Shown: positions 24,201 to 35,717, counted from the stretch's first letter. The stretch is 64,000 nucleotides of DNA from Mesorhabditis belari (GCA_958450365.1 CAUEEP010000939.1:1674001-1738000); one strand, 5' to 3'. A program made the numbers and translations. Notes: generated by a model not told the origin, from the sequence alone.

Positions 24201-27200
24201 TTTTTAGATACATGCAAGCAGCTGCATGGCAAGGTCATCTACCACCATTCATTAGCTGTATTCATGGGCCAAGTGGAAGCCCGCGAATGGCTTTGCTTTG
24301 TCAGGTGGGCTCAAAACATACCCTTTCTGTTCTATTGAACTCTGATTTACTCTACAATAAAGATTTGGTGCCAAGTGAAGAATTGAGTGCACTAGATGGT
24401 GTGTGTTTGGAAGAGCACAAAGTATCCACAGAATTCGATTCCAGAGCCTCCTCACAATCGCCATTTCTTTCGTCGACACCGACTCGCTCATCAACTATGT
24501 GACTTTCGTGATGTGGGCACAAAGAGTGGTGACGATGAGCGCCTTGTTGTGGATAAAATTTCGACATATTCAAGTGGATCCAGGTAATTGCCGTTTCTAT
24601 CGTTTTCTAAAACGTTTTCCGTTTTCTATCGTTTTCCTCTTTCTACCGTAATCTTGTCTCTATTTTTTATCCAATTTATCTAAGTTACTACGAAAAATAT
24701 GTTTCCGGCTGGTTGACTTTGATTTGATGCCTCTTGTAGATAGATTTGATGCCTCTTGTTGATAGATTTGATGCCTCTTGTTGATAGATTTGATGACTCT
24801 TGTTGATAGATTTGCCAACTAATTATCAATTATTTAGAGAGACCAAATATTCAAAGATGTGGAGGTTTAAAATGCGATTGACACTTTTATCAACTCTAGA
24901 ACTGCGAACTGTGAACTGTGAACTTCTGACAGAAATTCTGATAAATGGAATTGAAAATTTTTTGATATCTTTTATAAATTCTCACAGAAAGAGTGGATAA
25001 ATTGGATAAAAAAAGACAAGATTACGGTAGAAAAGAAATGGAAAATGGTTTATTTCAATGGAAAGAAACTTTTTGAAAAGTTTTAGGTGCGATTCGCGTT
25101 CCGCTCGTTTTCTCAATTCTTTTCTTGGTCATTTCAATCGCTTTGGTGGTTGTACCACTGATACAAGAGACAAAGGTGAGAGTGCTTAAAAGTGCTTTAA
25201 GTGCTTAAAAGAATGTAAATGCACTCTTTCTAGTGGATTTAGTTTCTATTTTATGGCAGAACTGTAACTGTAGAACTGTAGCGCTGCAGAACTGTAACTG
25301 TAGAACTGTAACTGTAGAGCTGTAGAACTGTAGAACTGTAGAACTGTAGAACTGTAGAACTGTAGAACTGTAATTGTAGAGCTGTGAGAACTGAAGAACT
25401 GTAACTGTAACTGTAGAACTGTAACTGTAGCTGTAGAACTGTAACTGTAGCTGTAGAACTGTAACTATAGAACTGTAGCTGCAGAACTGTAGAGCTGCAG
25501 AACTGTAACTGTAGAACTGTAGAACTGTAGAACTGTAGAACTGTAGAACTGTAACTGTAGAGCTGTAGAACTGTAGAACTGTAACTGTAACTGTAACTGT
25601 AACTGTAGAACTGTAACTATAGAACTTTAGCTGCAGAACTGTAGAACTGTAACTGTACAAAACTTCACTAAAAATCATCAAACTCAAAGAAAATCTTCAG
25701 GTGACTCTAATCGGCATTGGAATCGTTCTCTCCGGATTATTATTTTACTATCCATTTGTGCATTCAAAGCATCTGCCACTTATTTTATCAAAAGTCAACG
25801 GTGAGTGAAAAGATTAGTGTTTTCCTCATGATTACTGCTCTTTTTAAAGTGCTCTTTCTAAAGTGTGTGCTTTAAAAAGGTTACCAAAATTATGTAAATT
25901 TGTTTAAATTCAAATTTACTTATTCTAGAAAAGAAAAGAAATGATTTTTCTTAATCAAGATAAAGATAAAAATAATCAAAAGGTTTTAAGATTGGGCCAC
26001 ACAAAGCACGGAAAGATTTCTTTTCTCGGAGCGAAACCTTCGGAAAGCGAAACAGCTAAATGAGGTGAGAAGTTGGGGTAATTCTTGTGTAATCTTTATG
26101 AAATATCGAAATACAATCATGGACAAAAGTCTTGGTGGCTCCTGGGTGGCAATATGTCGTAGGCAATATATGTCGTAGCCGATTATGAATGAAATTTTTT
26201 GGCAAACTATTCTAGTAGAGCAACCCTTTAAAACGTCAATTTTTTTCATTGACATTTCTCCGCTAATTTTCTTCTTAGATTTCTAATCAAATAACGCAAA
26301 GAGCTACAATAGAGATCTACAAAGGAACCAGATTCATTTATCGTAACCATTTTAGGACATTTTGTTAGGACATTTTATAGGACATTTTATTAGGACATTT
26401 TATTTGTCGACTAGTTTTCTAAAAGATGGTAAAGTTATCGTAATTTAGAGTGCTCAAAACTGGATTAAAAACTGGATTAAAAACTGAATTAAAAACAGTG
26501 CTTTATCCATTTACTAATCAATCAATCAATCAATCAATCAATTTTTCTCTTTTAGTAAAACTCTTCCCTAAAAGGTGAGTGAGAATTTCGGGCGAATGGG
26601 TTCTTTTGTCCAAAGAAACTATTAGGGTGGTGCAAAAGAAACTACCGATTTGACGGTAAATTCAAAAAAAAAGATGGCATTCGATGGTGACATGATCACA
26701 ATGGAATATTTTCGCAAGATCTCGAGCAGATTGGCATGGATCGGCCTGAATAACGTCGCTCAGCTTGGCTTCGTTCACGCTTCGTTCACGCTTCGTTCAC
26801 GCTTCGTTCACGCTTCGTTCACGCTTCGTTCACGCTTCGTTCACGCTTCGTTCACGCTTCGTTCACGCTTCGTTCACGCTTCGTTCACGCTTCGTTCACG
26901 CTTCGTTCACGCTTCGTTCACGCTTCGTTCACGCTTCGTTCACGACTTCTGGCCTCGAACCGTGCTCGTAATCTTCCAAAGCCTCGTCTCCCTCTCGGAA
27001 TCGTTGAAATCAAGTCTGACACTGCCTGAGAGACAAAGCCATCACAAAGCCATGCCATCTCCGCAAGCAGCACAGAGAGAACGATGCGATTCGGCAGCAG
27101 AATTGGTTCCTTTTTTTCTACAAATTTGGTTCCTTTTCTCTACAAATTTGGTTCCTTTTCTCTACAAATTTGGTCCTCTTTTCTCTTTTGGTTCCTTGCG

Positions 27201-27661
27201 AGACAACGATGCGATTCGGCAGCAGACTTTCCAATTTTGAAGTTAAACAGTAATGCTGCTCGTAGCACAAACGCACAAACGCACCTCGACCATGATCTAA
27301 ATAAAAATAACATTTTAAAATAAAATAAAAAACAACCAAAAAATTGAAATGTCGAAATAAATAGCAAACAAATATGCGAACAAAACATAAAAAAAAATAA
27401 TGCCGTTAGCATCGCTCGTTTCTGATAAATGAGAGCTGATACCCATCGGCAGTTTCTTTTGCACCACCCTAAGACAAAAAGAAGAGAAAAACAAACGATT
27501 TTCATTAAACTATCCCATTTATTTCCCATCCCAATAATCTTCTAATCAACATCGATAAATGGTGAATGCTTTAGGTGGAAAATGACGAGTATCTGAACGA
27601 TGGTGAACTGGATCGATTGCGCACTGATGGCTCATCACCCGAGCCACCGAGTCGATTGTGA
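18291..27661 (+). CDS. SLC7/LAT-family amino-acid transporter (AAT-type light chain)
   Basis: A plasma-membrane amino-acid exchanger of the APC superfamily; nematode AAT proteins act with or without a 4F2hc-like glycoprotein. Exons: 18291-18360, 18973-19086, 19352-19458, 21356-21422, 21575-21649, 22136-22191, 22251-22326, 22374-22469, 22511-22559, 23563-23686, 23840-23943, 24208-24304, 24445-24583, 25087-25175, 25701-25800, 26556-26574, then a last exon from 27575. Phases agree through exon 16. Diagnostic motifs are [16 protein letters not shown] (TM1 substrate loop), [36 protein letters not shown] followed by KPRRTMPLA, and [11 protein letters not shown]. About 467 aa, the usual size. The final exon is ambiguous: phase 2 after the 19-nt exon 16 gives a stop at 27596, whereas another frame gives a plausible acidic tail ending at 27661. 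Introns 1, 3 and 16 hold transposon pieces. Confidence 0.9.
18388..18946 (-). mobile_element. Internally deleted mariner in transporter intron 1
   Basis: Terminal inverted repeats GGTGTGTGAAAAAAGTAATC / GATTACTTTTTCACACACC lie between TA duplications (18386-18387 and 18947-18948). An open frame of 100 codons on the - strand (18460-18762) is the C-terminal catalytic part of a mariner transposase: NDNARPH, then [14 protein letters not shown], then a terminal [12 protein letters not shown]. The N-terminal half is missing, so it is not autonomous. Confidence 0.9.
19925..20735. repeat. AT-rich 21-bp palindromic satellite, transporter intron 3
   Basis: About 38 units of ATTATAATATATTATGGTTCT, with shorter 17-bp variants. 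Each unit contains the self-complementary core TATAATATATTATA, so the array could form many small cruciforms. An 18-bp array (TCTTACTAGCTTACTAGG) lies upstream at 19600-19660. Confidence 0.9.
20736..21040 (+). pseudogene. Transposon remnant (Tc/mariner-type transposase C-terminus), transporter intron 3
   Basis: Starts with the mariner-like end TTAGGTTGTCCAGTTATAAA. Further on, with frame breaks, it encodes [14 protein letters not shown] and then [12 protein letters not shown], which resembles the end of nematode Tc/mariner-like transposases. Only fragments remain. Confidence 0.55.
21735..22100. repeat. 21-bp minisatellite, transporter intron 5
   Basis: Units of TTGCACTAGAAAGCTTTGCG and variants, about seventeen copies. 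The unit resembles the CACTAGAAAG portion of the M3 element. Confidence 0.85.
22970..23285. repeat. 30-bp minisatellite, transporter intron 9
   Basis: Units built from TTCTTACTTCTAGTTGGATC plus TAGACCTGGAG, about ten copies. Confidence 0.8.
24166..24183 (+). other. 18-nt exact match to the nematode spliced leader SL1 core
   Basis: GTTTAATTACCCAAGTTT matches positions 2-19 of the 22-nt SL1 leader, then diverges (TTG instead of GAG). It lies in transporter intron 11, 24 nt before exon 12. The normal SL RNA donor and Sm-site context is not evident, so this is a relic rather than a working SL gene. The SL1 sequence is recalled, not searched. Confidence 0.6.
25255..25660. repeat. AACTGTAG-type microsatellite array, transporter intron 14
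   Basis: Mixed 6- and 9-bp units (AACTGT, AACTGTAGA) with interspersed GAGCTGCAG. The open frame on the - strand is repeat-derived and lacks splice support. Confidence 0.85.
26625..27469 (-). mobile_element. Degenerate mariner in transporter intron 16
   Basis: Ends GGGTGGTGCAAAAGAAACTA and TAGTTTCTTTTGCACCACCC-like, between TA duplications. On the - strand near 27200-27290 the frame encodes [19 protein letters not shown], the N-terminal start of a mariner transposase (compare IRAALFYDFKQGKSPAESHR in the element at 34.5 kb). The middle is replaced by an 11-bp array CTTCGTTCACG (26770-26942) and TTTGGTTCCTTTTCTCTACA repeats. Confidence 0.75.
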
Positions 27662-28165
27662 ATTACCTTCTTAATCCTAAGCCTAAGCCTTGCTTAGCCA
27701 GTTTTAGTCTTTAGACTTGTTTTCATGTTATTTTACAGAAAATAAGCAGAAAATAAGCCGATAAAATAAGCTAATTACCTTTCTAAGTTCTTGTTTAGCC
27801 AGTTTTCATGTTTTAGGCTTAGGCTTTGAAATAAAACCAATACGATTTTGTTTCAAATGTTTCATTTGATTGTTTTAAACATTTGATTTTTTATTTGTTG
27901 ATGATTGATGTTTCATTTGTTGATTTTAAACAAAAGTAAGTAACAAAACAACCAAAAGAACGTAAAAAACGGAACGTAATCTTCACTTTTCCCCAGTTCA
28001 ACTCCCCCATTTTCCCCTACCTCAAAAACAAACGTCAAAGTAATTTTCTCCAATTTCTCAATAGGATTTTACAATTATTGATGTAAAAAATGTCATGTAT
28101 TGCCCTTTTTTGCTTTTCTTTGTCTTTCGCTTAATCATTGTTATATTTAATTTGTTAATCAATTG

Positions 28166-28171
28166 AATAAA
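28166..28171 (+). promoter_or_regulatory. Candidate polyadenylation signal of the transporter
   Basis: AATAAA about 500 nt after the stop. The surrounding flank (27990-28210) is duplicated at 57.15-58.19 kb. Confidence 0.5.
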
Positions 28172-28442
28172 GCGTTGAGAAATTTGCATAAAACTCGTTT
28201 TAGTTAGACAAATGTATTGAAAATATTATTTTTAATGGTTTTCTTTTAATGGAGAACATTCTGAATGATTCAACTAGCCATACTCGTGTGGAAAGGAAAG
28301 AACATGTCCCGCAAATCTCAAATCTCAAACAGATCTCAAACAGATCTCAAACAACGGATTTAATGTATGCTCTAAAAGGAGAGTCGATGAGCCGAATTCT
28401 TTCTTTGGCTTAGAGAGGATTTTAACGAAAAAAGACAATCAT

Positions 28443-29323
28443 TTACTCGTTTTTATCGTTTCCAATTTTATTAGGTACATGCATAAGAAATGCAGATTTC
28501 AACATTTTCATAATTTTCAACGGTAGAAACCTGATATCGATAAACTGATATCGATGAATGTTATAAACTATTTGAAAGTTGTAAATCTTCTCTACAAAAT
28601 AGGCTAAAACGTGTTTCAATTGATCGAACCATTGAAGAAATTTCGAGGGCGAAATGCGAGTGACCAAAAAAGGGCACTTTTTAGAACCCCACTTTCACAA
28701 GAGTTCGCTTTTGACTATATAGTAGAAAATGACCTACCAAATCTGAACCAAATCTGAGCCGAATGCGAACCTACTCTTCTTGAGAGCCTGGTCCAATCAT
28801 TTCAGCTGTTGCACATATAGATCTGAGGTAACTGTTGGACGAGAATGTAGAACCTCAATGTGTATCAGACCACGGGAATTCCACCAAACAGAGAACATGG
28901 CCTTTCTTCCATGCGGATCATGTTGTGGCGTCGTTTTTGGCTGTTCTCCTGGACTGAACCACTGCGGCTTTCGCGATGGGTTAGCGTAGTAAATCCATTT
29001 TTCATCGGCCGTCACAATAGTGTCCCAAAAACCTCGATTTTTTGATTGACGAAAAAGAATACCGGCCATAGTCACTCGAGTAGCTTTATTAGCTTCATTA
29101 AGTTGATGGGATACCCTACCCATTTTCCGACGAGATTCGCTTTACCCAAACGATGTAAATGGTCCGCAATTGTTGTGTGGCCTAAAGCAAACATCGTTGC
29201 AAGTTTCCGAGTCGACAAGGTTGGACCATCTTCTCTGACTTCTCGAAGATTGTCATCGTTGAGCGATGCCAAAAGCACGTTTAAATAAATAGATACAACA
29301 GTTGAACCGTTTCGATGCGAACA
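28443..29323 (-). pseudogene. Mariner transposase pseudogene
   Basis: The - strand carries, in order, remnants of the helix-turn-helix region (GHTTIADHLHRLGKANLVGK), then a 108-codon open stretch (28797-29123) with TADEKWIYYAN around the first catalytic Asp and a WFSPGEQPKTTPQHDPHGRK segment. It breaks before the second catalytic motif; a Lys/Phe-rich frame at 28443-28667 may be the remainder. Frameshifts and the adjacent array make it inactive. Confidence 0.75.
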
Positions 29324-29324
29324 G

Positions 29325-29545
29325 CAACAAGCAACAGCAACAAGCAACAGCAACAGCAACAAGCAACAGCAACAAGCAACAGCAACAAGCAACAGCAACA
29401 AGCAACAGCAACAAGCAACAGCAACAAGCAACAGCAACAAGCAACAGCAACAAGCAACAGCAACAAGCAACAGCAACAAGCAACAGCAACAAGCAACAGC
29501 AACAAGCAACAGCAACAAGCAACAGCAACAAGCAACAGCAACAAT
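29325..29545. repeat. 13-bp minisatellite (AGCAACAGCAACA)
   Basis: About seventeen units of CAACAAGCAACAG. All long open frames across it are due to the absence of stops in the repeat. It abuts the mariner relic and is about 320 nt upstream of the first receptor gene. Confidence 0.9.
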
Positions 29546-29866
29546 CGTCAAATCAACGCTTCAGAGGTATCTCTTGAGATCAATGATGTTATGGAGAAGA
29601 TGCTGAAAAAGTATAAATTCCATTCGCAATTCCGATTCGCAATTCGATTCAGAATGAATTCCTGAGGAACCGGGAAGTCAAAAAACTTTGTTCCACTTTT
29701 TTCTGTTTGATTGAAAGCCATTTGATTTGCTCAAAATAGAGAAAAACTGCTGCTACTGGAAACCGGCAATTAGCTGTCAATTCTAGGTATGCATTTTCAA
29801 ATCAATTTTGGCGTGCTTACAAAATAACCCACCAAAGAAAATCTCTCGAATCGAAAAAAGCTTTAA

Positions 29867-32800
29867 ATGGCTTTGAGTTGGTCTGTTTACGTGTCACTTT
29901 TCATTGACATTCTAATGCCATTCGCTCTCCTCATCGACATCTCCATTTATATCACTTTTGGACGCTCATCAAACTCAAAACTTTGTCCGATCTTTTTGAG
30001 TTGTATGCGAAATATGTGTACGTGTTTTCGGAATGATTGATAAAGTCAAAATTTTTATAATGCGTGTGTTGAAGTGGAGGATTAGAATCAAATTGTTCGT
30101 TCCTTAGAAACTTCCGCATTAGACTTGCTTACCGTTACTTTACCTACCGTAAATACTGTAATAGTACCCCACCCCCATAATGACGGTGCAGAGCGTTGCG
30201 TAGTCTAGCTTTGAACGAGTTTTTCTCGACACTGGTTTATGCTATAATGCTCGCGAAGGTATCAAAAAATAGCTGAAATTCAGGGCTATTTTTTGATACC
30301 AAAGACGTATTTTTTGAAAGTACGGGTGCTTTGCAAAAAATGAAATACTAAAAAACTTTTGCGACTACGCGACTGTACGAGGGGAGGGATGGGGTACTAT
30401 TATAGTATTTACGGTATGTATCTATCGTATTCTATTCTAATAGAAGTAAATGTGCTTCTATTTTACAACCGCTTTCCTAAAATTGCTTCTATTGGAGACT
30501 GTGCTTGAATTAGAATAAATACGGTATATCGCTTTCGTTGTTTGTAAGTAGCCTAATTTTTTTTCATTTTCCTGGTTTTCAACGTTTCGAGGCTCAAAAA
30601 CTATTTTTTCTGGCAGTAAAATTTAAAATAACCATTAAAAGCCATCAATTTACGTAGTATGATATTTATTCTATGGAAATCACACAAATTCTATTCTATG
30701 GAAATCACTTTTTCAGTTCTGTGCAACATCGAAATCTACTTGGTTGAGATTTTCGTCAGAGAGCCCGCGAGTTTGGGTTTTTTTCGCGAGTTCTATCTGT
30801 TCAATGGGTGGTGGTTGGGGAAAATCTCGTTTATCACGTTGACAGGTGAATTGGAAAAGTGAATAATGAAAAAAAGCCGGAACTGATTACTTGAATACCT
30901 TTTTGTTGAGGCAAGAACCAGTAGCATCTTTCCTAATAGCGGTGGCCTCGAGGGATTATCGGAGGCCCCATTTTTTCAAGGAGATTATTGGCGGCCCAAG
31001 ATTGTTGGTGGCCCAAGATTATTGGCGGCCCAAGATTACTGGCGGCCCGCAATCAGCAGCTGAAAGTCGAGAGCTTGACAAAGCACTTACTCTCTATTTA
31101 ATGCATGTTTTGGTTACTTAACTTGCGTCACTTTCTTCCTATCCAAGAACCTTTTATCTAATTTCTACCCAATTCCAAGCCAAACAATCGTCTTTCAGCT
31201 GTCGGCTATGCGGTGAACATTTTCGCAGTGGTCATCGGCGTTTCTCGAGTTCTTTGCGTGACCGCTCCACTGTTCTACAAAAAAGTAAACAGCTGCCAAG
31301 TATTAGGTACGCAATTAATTAATGGCAGATTTGGGGATTGAACTTTGAGCTAACATTTATTTATAAGGAGGCGTTTAAGAATCAAAAAAGCACCATTATT
31401 ATCAATAACTTTCTGCTAACGCGACAAAAGAGAATCAAAGATCAGAGAAGAGAATCAATTCCATCCGAACAGAAATTTTCGGATTTCGAAGACAAAAATT
31501 GTTCGATGGCCTTTTTTTGGCTCACTATCATCTTTGAAGTGCTGGCCTTCCAGGAAATGACTCAGATGCTTGAAAGGATGGTAATCCGTAGGCGATAAAT
31601 CCGAATATCGTGGGTGATCAATATAATCACCATTATTATCAACTTCATAGACAATCTCGTTTAGAAACTTAATCGTCTTTATAGAAACATGCGGTTTTGC
31701 GTTGTCGTGCAGAAGTAAAGGATCCTTTCAATTCGCCAAAGCTGGATCAAGTTTATTCAGTTTTTCGGCGACTTCTTTTGTTTCCTGAATGTAACGATCA
31801 AAATCCATTGTTTCACTGCTTTTTAAGAAGCTATAATGAATAGACCTTTTACGGCACCACCGATCATGAGATTCTTTGAATGAGCTCCAACGGCAATCAT
31901 TTAGCTTCTTTGAATGAGGGCTCACTTTTGCAAACGATTTTGTCGACCATCCTTTGTCTACCCATTCGTATTTTCGCTTTCGATTGTCGTATATAATCCA
32001 TTTTTCATCCCAAGCTACAATTCGTTGAAGAAAAGGCTCGTTTTGTCCCGTGTGAGAAGAGCCGAGCACACCTCCAGACGCTGTTTCTTTTGCGACTGAG
32101 GCAAATCGTTTGACACGACAGTTTCGAGCTTTCACCCCTTTCCCCATTTTATGAAGATGTTCCGAAATAGCTTGGTGAGAAACTTGTAACTTCTCTGCTA
32201 TCTCCTCAGCGGTTATATCTGGCTTGCCGAATAGAATTTGCTCGATCTCCATTGGCCTCCATTGGCCAGCCTCAACCTGTGTGTTCTTCGAGAGATTTGT
32301 CACCGGTTAAAAAAACACCGGAACCACTTTACCACTTTACCACAGTGTCATACAAAGCTGTTTCATCGCCATTGCATTCATGCTTCCATTCATTGTTCCA
32401 TCGTTCCATTCATCCAATTCCCTCGTTGCATCAGCTGCTGAAGAACCGAATTTTCATTTGAAAAGAAAAATATGCCGAATTTGCGATTTCGACAGCATCC
32501 CTAAAACAGCTTGATAAAATGGAAGGAAATTACAAAAGAAAAACAAAACAGAGAATATTATTATAGAAGAGTCATAAGTTAAAAATGAAATAAAAAAGAA
32601 ATCGTTTATTCACTTTATAGGGTAGATACAACGTTGTGGACTTTGAAGCTCAAAATCTGCCATTATCTAATTGCGCACCTAATATAAAGAATTTAAAAAA
32701 TTGCAATTTAAATAGTCGGGCACCGTATTGTAGATATCGAACGAACGCGTCGTCTTCTTTATCTCAACAACAGTTTGGTGTTTCACACTGTCCATGATAC

Positions 32801-34402
32801 TGCATGTGCTCATCTTTGTCGAATGTCGCACATGGCCACTCGTATAGAAGAAAGATGAAAATCGTTTAAAAGTTCAAATTCAGTCCACCAATTCGGTGAT
32901 CTTTCAAACGGTGACTCCGAATTTTATCCAAAATTTGATGATGACTTATGTGGTGGCCCTATTCGAAGTGATGGTCTTCTTTTCTTATGGAACATTGGGG
33001 ATCGTTTTGTGGAGGTGAGCACAGGATGATTTGTGGTCAAAAAAAATGGAAACCCGCAACCGTTTTAGTGTGTCGATATTACTAAAGTTTTTGATGGAAA
33101 CACTGAAGAATTGAGAATTGAGTCCAGCTGTTAGGCGGTGTTCCCATTGTTTTAATGAATCCCTTGCGTAAGGCTTTTGAAGAAATCCAAAAGTTTTGAT
33201 AGATTTTATACACACCACCTTTACTGGGTCATGTCATTGTAACGCCATCATTGCAGTTTCGTTCATTGGCAATTAAAGAATAACGTGCTGGGAAAAGTAA
33301 GCCTTATCCCTTCATTTGAACCCCGCATCCCCCCAAAAATAGTGTCCAGAGTGCCTTCAGTGATTCTGATCGGGCAATCATTTATGAGATCAATAGCGGG
33401 TTGAGAGCCCCAGATTCTACCCCGGAGCTCCAGGTTCTACCCCAGCGCCCCGGATTCTACCCCGGAGCCCCAGATTCTACCCCAGGCCCCGGATTCTCCC
33501 CGGGCCTCTACCCCAGCGCCCGGATCTACCCCGGAGCCCCGGTTCTACCCAGGCCGGTTCACCCAAGACCCCGGATTCTACCCCGGAGCCCCAGATTCTA
33601 CCCCAGAGCCCCGGATTCTACCCCGGAGCTCCAGGTTCTACCCCAGCGCCCCGGATTCTACCCCGGAGCCCCAGATTCTACCCCAGAGCCTCGGATTCTA
33701 CCCCGGAGCCCCGGATTCTACCCCAGAGCCCCGGATTCTACCCCAGGGCCCCGGATTCTACCCCAGAGCCGACTTATTTGACTTATGCAAGCCAATCAGT
33801 TTAATTCACATTTTTCTAGAAGCCAAAAACAATCGCAAAGCATCGGTCGCAAAATCGAGCTTTGGGCCGCCGCGAATAAACGAATCGTCGTTTCGCAGAT
33901 TCTTTGCATTTTTCGTGAGCCTTTTTCGGGATATCGATAACAAATGCAATCAAAAAAAGCAATGAATTTCTTATATTTTCCAGCGAAATTCGTCACAACG
34001 GCTCATGTAATCTATATTCAATTGGAGGCCTTTGTCCCGGAGCTCAACCTACCCGAAATGGATCTCGATTATTTCTTTTTGATGTTAAAAATTGGTGCCA
34101 TCGGCTATGGAATCTATGCGAGTATCGTCGTTTTGTTTTGTTTCCCAAAAGTTTGTGGATTCTTTTGGTCTGCTTTTGAGTTCATAGATCATAATCTAAA
34201 GCTTACGATTGAAAGGTTGTGCTAACTTCAGACATGGACAAACCTAAAACAGCAACTTTTCTATTTGCACATCCGAAAATATTGCAAATCGAAAAACTCT
34301 TTGCGCTCGTTGCAAATCGAATCAAAAGAGATCACATCTCCGTCAAATTCAAAAAATCAAAGCAATCAAACATCGATCAAATCACCGGAAGTGAATGGAT
34401 AG
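29867..34402 (+). CDS. Nematode seven-transmembrane chemoreceptor-like protein (receptor 1)
   Basis: Eight exons with matching phases: 29867-30017, 30717-30845, 31199-31299, 32734-32841, 32884-33014, 33820-33914, 33984-34150, 34232-34402, giving 350 aa. ATG is chosen because the first exon directly encodes TM1 (SLFIDILMPFALLIDISIYI). TM3 with its cytoplasmic end reads FAVVIGVSRVLCVTAPLFYK, like the NR/DR region of serpentine receptors. Further TM segments are FFISTTVWCFTLSMILHVLI, TYVVALFEVMVFFSYG and IGYGIYASIVVLFCFP. The tail is Ser/Lys/Asn-rich (about 55 aa). Size and topology fit nematode chemoreceptors, but I cannot assign an sr family. Intron 4 is only 42 nt. Intron 3 contains a mariner 6 bp inside its donor, and the mariner at 34467 lies in the 3' flank. 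Confidence 0.8.
30145..30416. mobile_element. MITE family M2, receptor 1 intron 1
   Basis: Nearly perfect ends TACCGTAAATACTGTAATAG and CTATTATAGTATTTACGGTA. The inner hairpin GGTATCAAAAAATAGC / GCTATTTTTTGATACC is the same as in the copy at 5609-5886. Confidence 0.85.
31306..32679 (-). mobile_element. Mariner element in receptor 1 intron 3
   Basis: Ends GGTACGCAATTAATTAATGG ... and CATTATCTAATTGCGCACC between TA duplications (31304-31305, 32680-32681). The - strand frame 31728-32303 (191 codons) includes VEAGQWRPMEIEQILFGKPD, an HTH segment (EEIAEKLQVSHQAISEHLHK) and AWDEKWIIYDNRKRKYEWV. The second catalytic region (LLLHDNAKPH-like) follows beyond a stop, so the frame is broken. The closest copy in the window is at 40523-42253 in the opposite orientation. 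Confidence 0.85.
33400..33772. repeat. ~21-bp GC-rich minisatellite, receptor 1 intron 5
   Basis: Units of GGATTCTACCCCGGAGCCCC and variants, about seventeen copies. It yields an uninterrupted Pro-rich open frame (126 codons), but exon phase shows the array is intronic. Confidence 0.85.
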
Positions 34403-34466
34403 AATTTTTAGATAAGTTTAAGTTATACTTATTTAAAAAATGACTTGTTAAATTGTTGTATTATTA

Positions 34467-35715
34467 GGTTGGCAACTCAATAATGACGCGTTTATGTAAC
34501 AAATCATTTATTTCAAAAAAAACCACAAAAGAAGAGCTTTCAATTCGAAAGGTATTCTCCATTAGTATCTATGACTTCTTCCCATCTTCTGCGCAAATCC
34601 CGGATCCCATCCTCGAAGAACTTGGGAGTTTTTGGGGCGAAGTAGTCATTCACTGCTTTTATGACTTGAACATGATCATCGAACTTTTCTCCCTCCAAAA
34701 AGTGCTTTAGCGACCGAAACAAAAAGTAATCTGAAAGAGCCAAGTCAGGAGAGTAAGGTGCGTGGGGCAGCACTTTCCAGCCAAGTTCCTCGATTTTCTT
34801 ATAACTGATCTTTGCAGTGTGAGGTTTTGCGTTGTCGTGTAAAAATCTGACTCTCTCCGGTCTGAGCCCCAATTTCTTCAAAGACTCGTTAACTCTCATT
34901 AAATGCTTCGAATAAAGATCAGCATCGACGGTTTGGTCAGGTTTCAGTACTTCATAATGCACCAATCCCTTGAAGTTCCACCAGCAACAGAGCATTATCT
35001 TCTTCCCATGGATATCCGGTTTGGGAGTGGTTTGCGGGGTCTGACCAGTAGATAGCCATTAATTTTTGCGTTTAACGTTCTCGTAGTTGATCCGCGTTTT
35101 GTCAGAAGTCAAAACTCTGTGAAAAAAATCGTTTGATTTGCATTTTTGTAGCAAAATTGAGGCGACATTGACACGGGCCATTTTTTTGCTTTGGGTCAGT
35201 TCGTGAGGAATCCATTTTCCAACTCGATTCTTTTTCCCAAGTTTGTGTAAATAGTTTTCGATTGTCGTATGAGATACTTCAAATATTTCTGCCAACTCAC
35301 GAACAATGAGTGTTGGGCAATCTTCAATTAAGTCAAGCAAGTCATCGTCGACCACTTCTGGAGGATGTCCTTGGTGTGGCTCGTCTACGAGGCTTTCATC
35401 GCCGCCTTGGAATCGTTGAAACCATCGTTGACATTGACGAATGTGTATACTTTCCTCTCCAAAAACAGTGATGATCGTGCGATGAGATTCAGCTGGTGAT
35501 TTTCCTTGTTTAAAATCGTAGAACAATGCAGCTCGAATACGGAATTTTTTGTCCTCCATTTTTTGCCAAAAAGCGAATGATGAAATTTGGAGCACAAAAT
35601 GTTATTTATGCAGACATCTTTTACTTTGTATATATGCAAAAGAGAGGGAAGAAGCTGCGCTTGAAGTTACAAAAAACATGTTAAGTAGTGACGTGTCATT
35701 ATTAAGTTGCCAACC
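34467..35715 (-). mobile_element. Near-intact mariner transposon (DD34D type)
   Basis: 1,249 bp with ends GGTTGGCAACTCAATAATGA and TCATTATTAAGTTGCCAACC between TA duplications. The transposase is on the - strand: residues 1-~165 in 35059-35595, then one TAA, then the remainder through 34540-34995 in the same frame. N-terminal HTH: RAALFYDFKQGKSPAESHR; second HTH: RELAEIFEVSHTTIENYLHK. Catalytic Asp motifs: LTSDKTRIN (the usual TGDEKW is altered), FLHDNAKPHTA and PYSPDLALSDYFLF. One stop and a changed first motif suggest recent loss of function. It sits in the 3' flank of receptor 1. Confidence 0.9.
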
Positions 35716-35717
35716 TA

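Noticed and set aside
24166..24260. Functional SL RNA gene
   Set aside because: No splice donor directly after the leader and no clear Sm-binding context; the leader's last bases differ.
25205..25687. 160-codon Ser/Thr/Val/Tyr-rich frame, - strand
   Set aside because: Translation of the CTGTAGAA-type array inside transporter intron 14.
29072..29577. Leu/Val/Cys-rich and Gln/Ala/Thr-rich frames
   Set aside because: A 13-bp repeat without stop codons; the only real coding signal nearby is the mariner relic.
33257..33296. Possible extra exon of receptor 1 (TTGCAG acceptor, GTAAGC donor)
   Set aside because: Including it leaves the wrong phase for the next exon, while exon 5 joins 33820 directly in frame.
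33401..33781. Collagen-like Pro/Gly-rich 126-codon frame
   Set aside because: Lies inside receptor 1 intron 5; exons 5 and 6 join in phase without it, and it is a pure tandem repeat.
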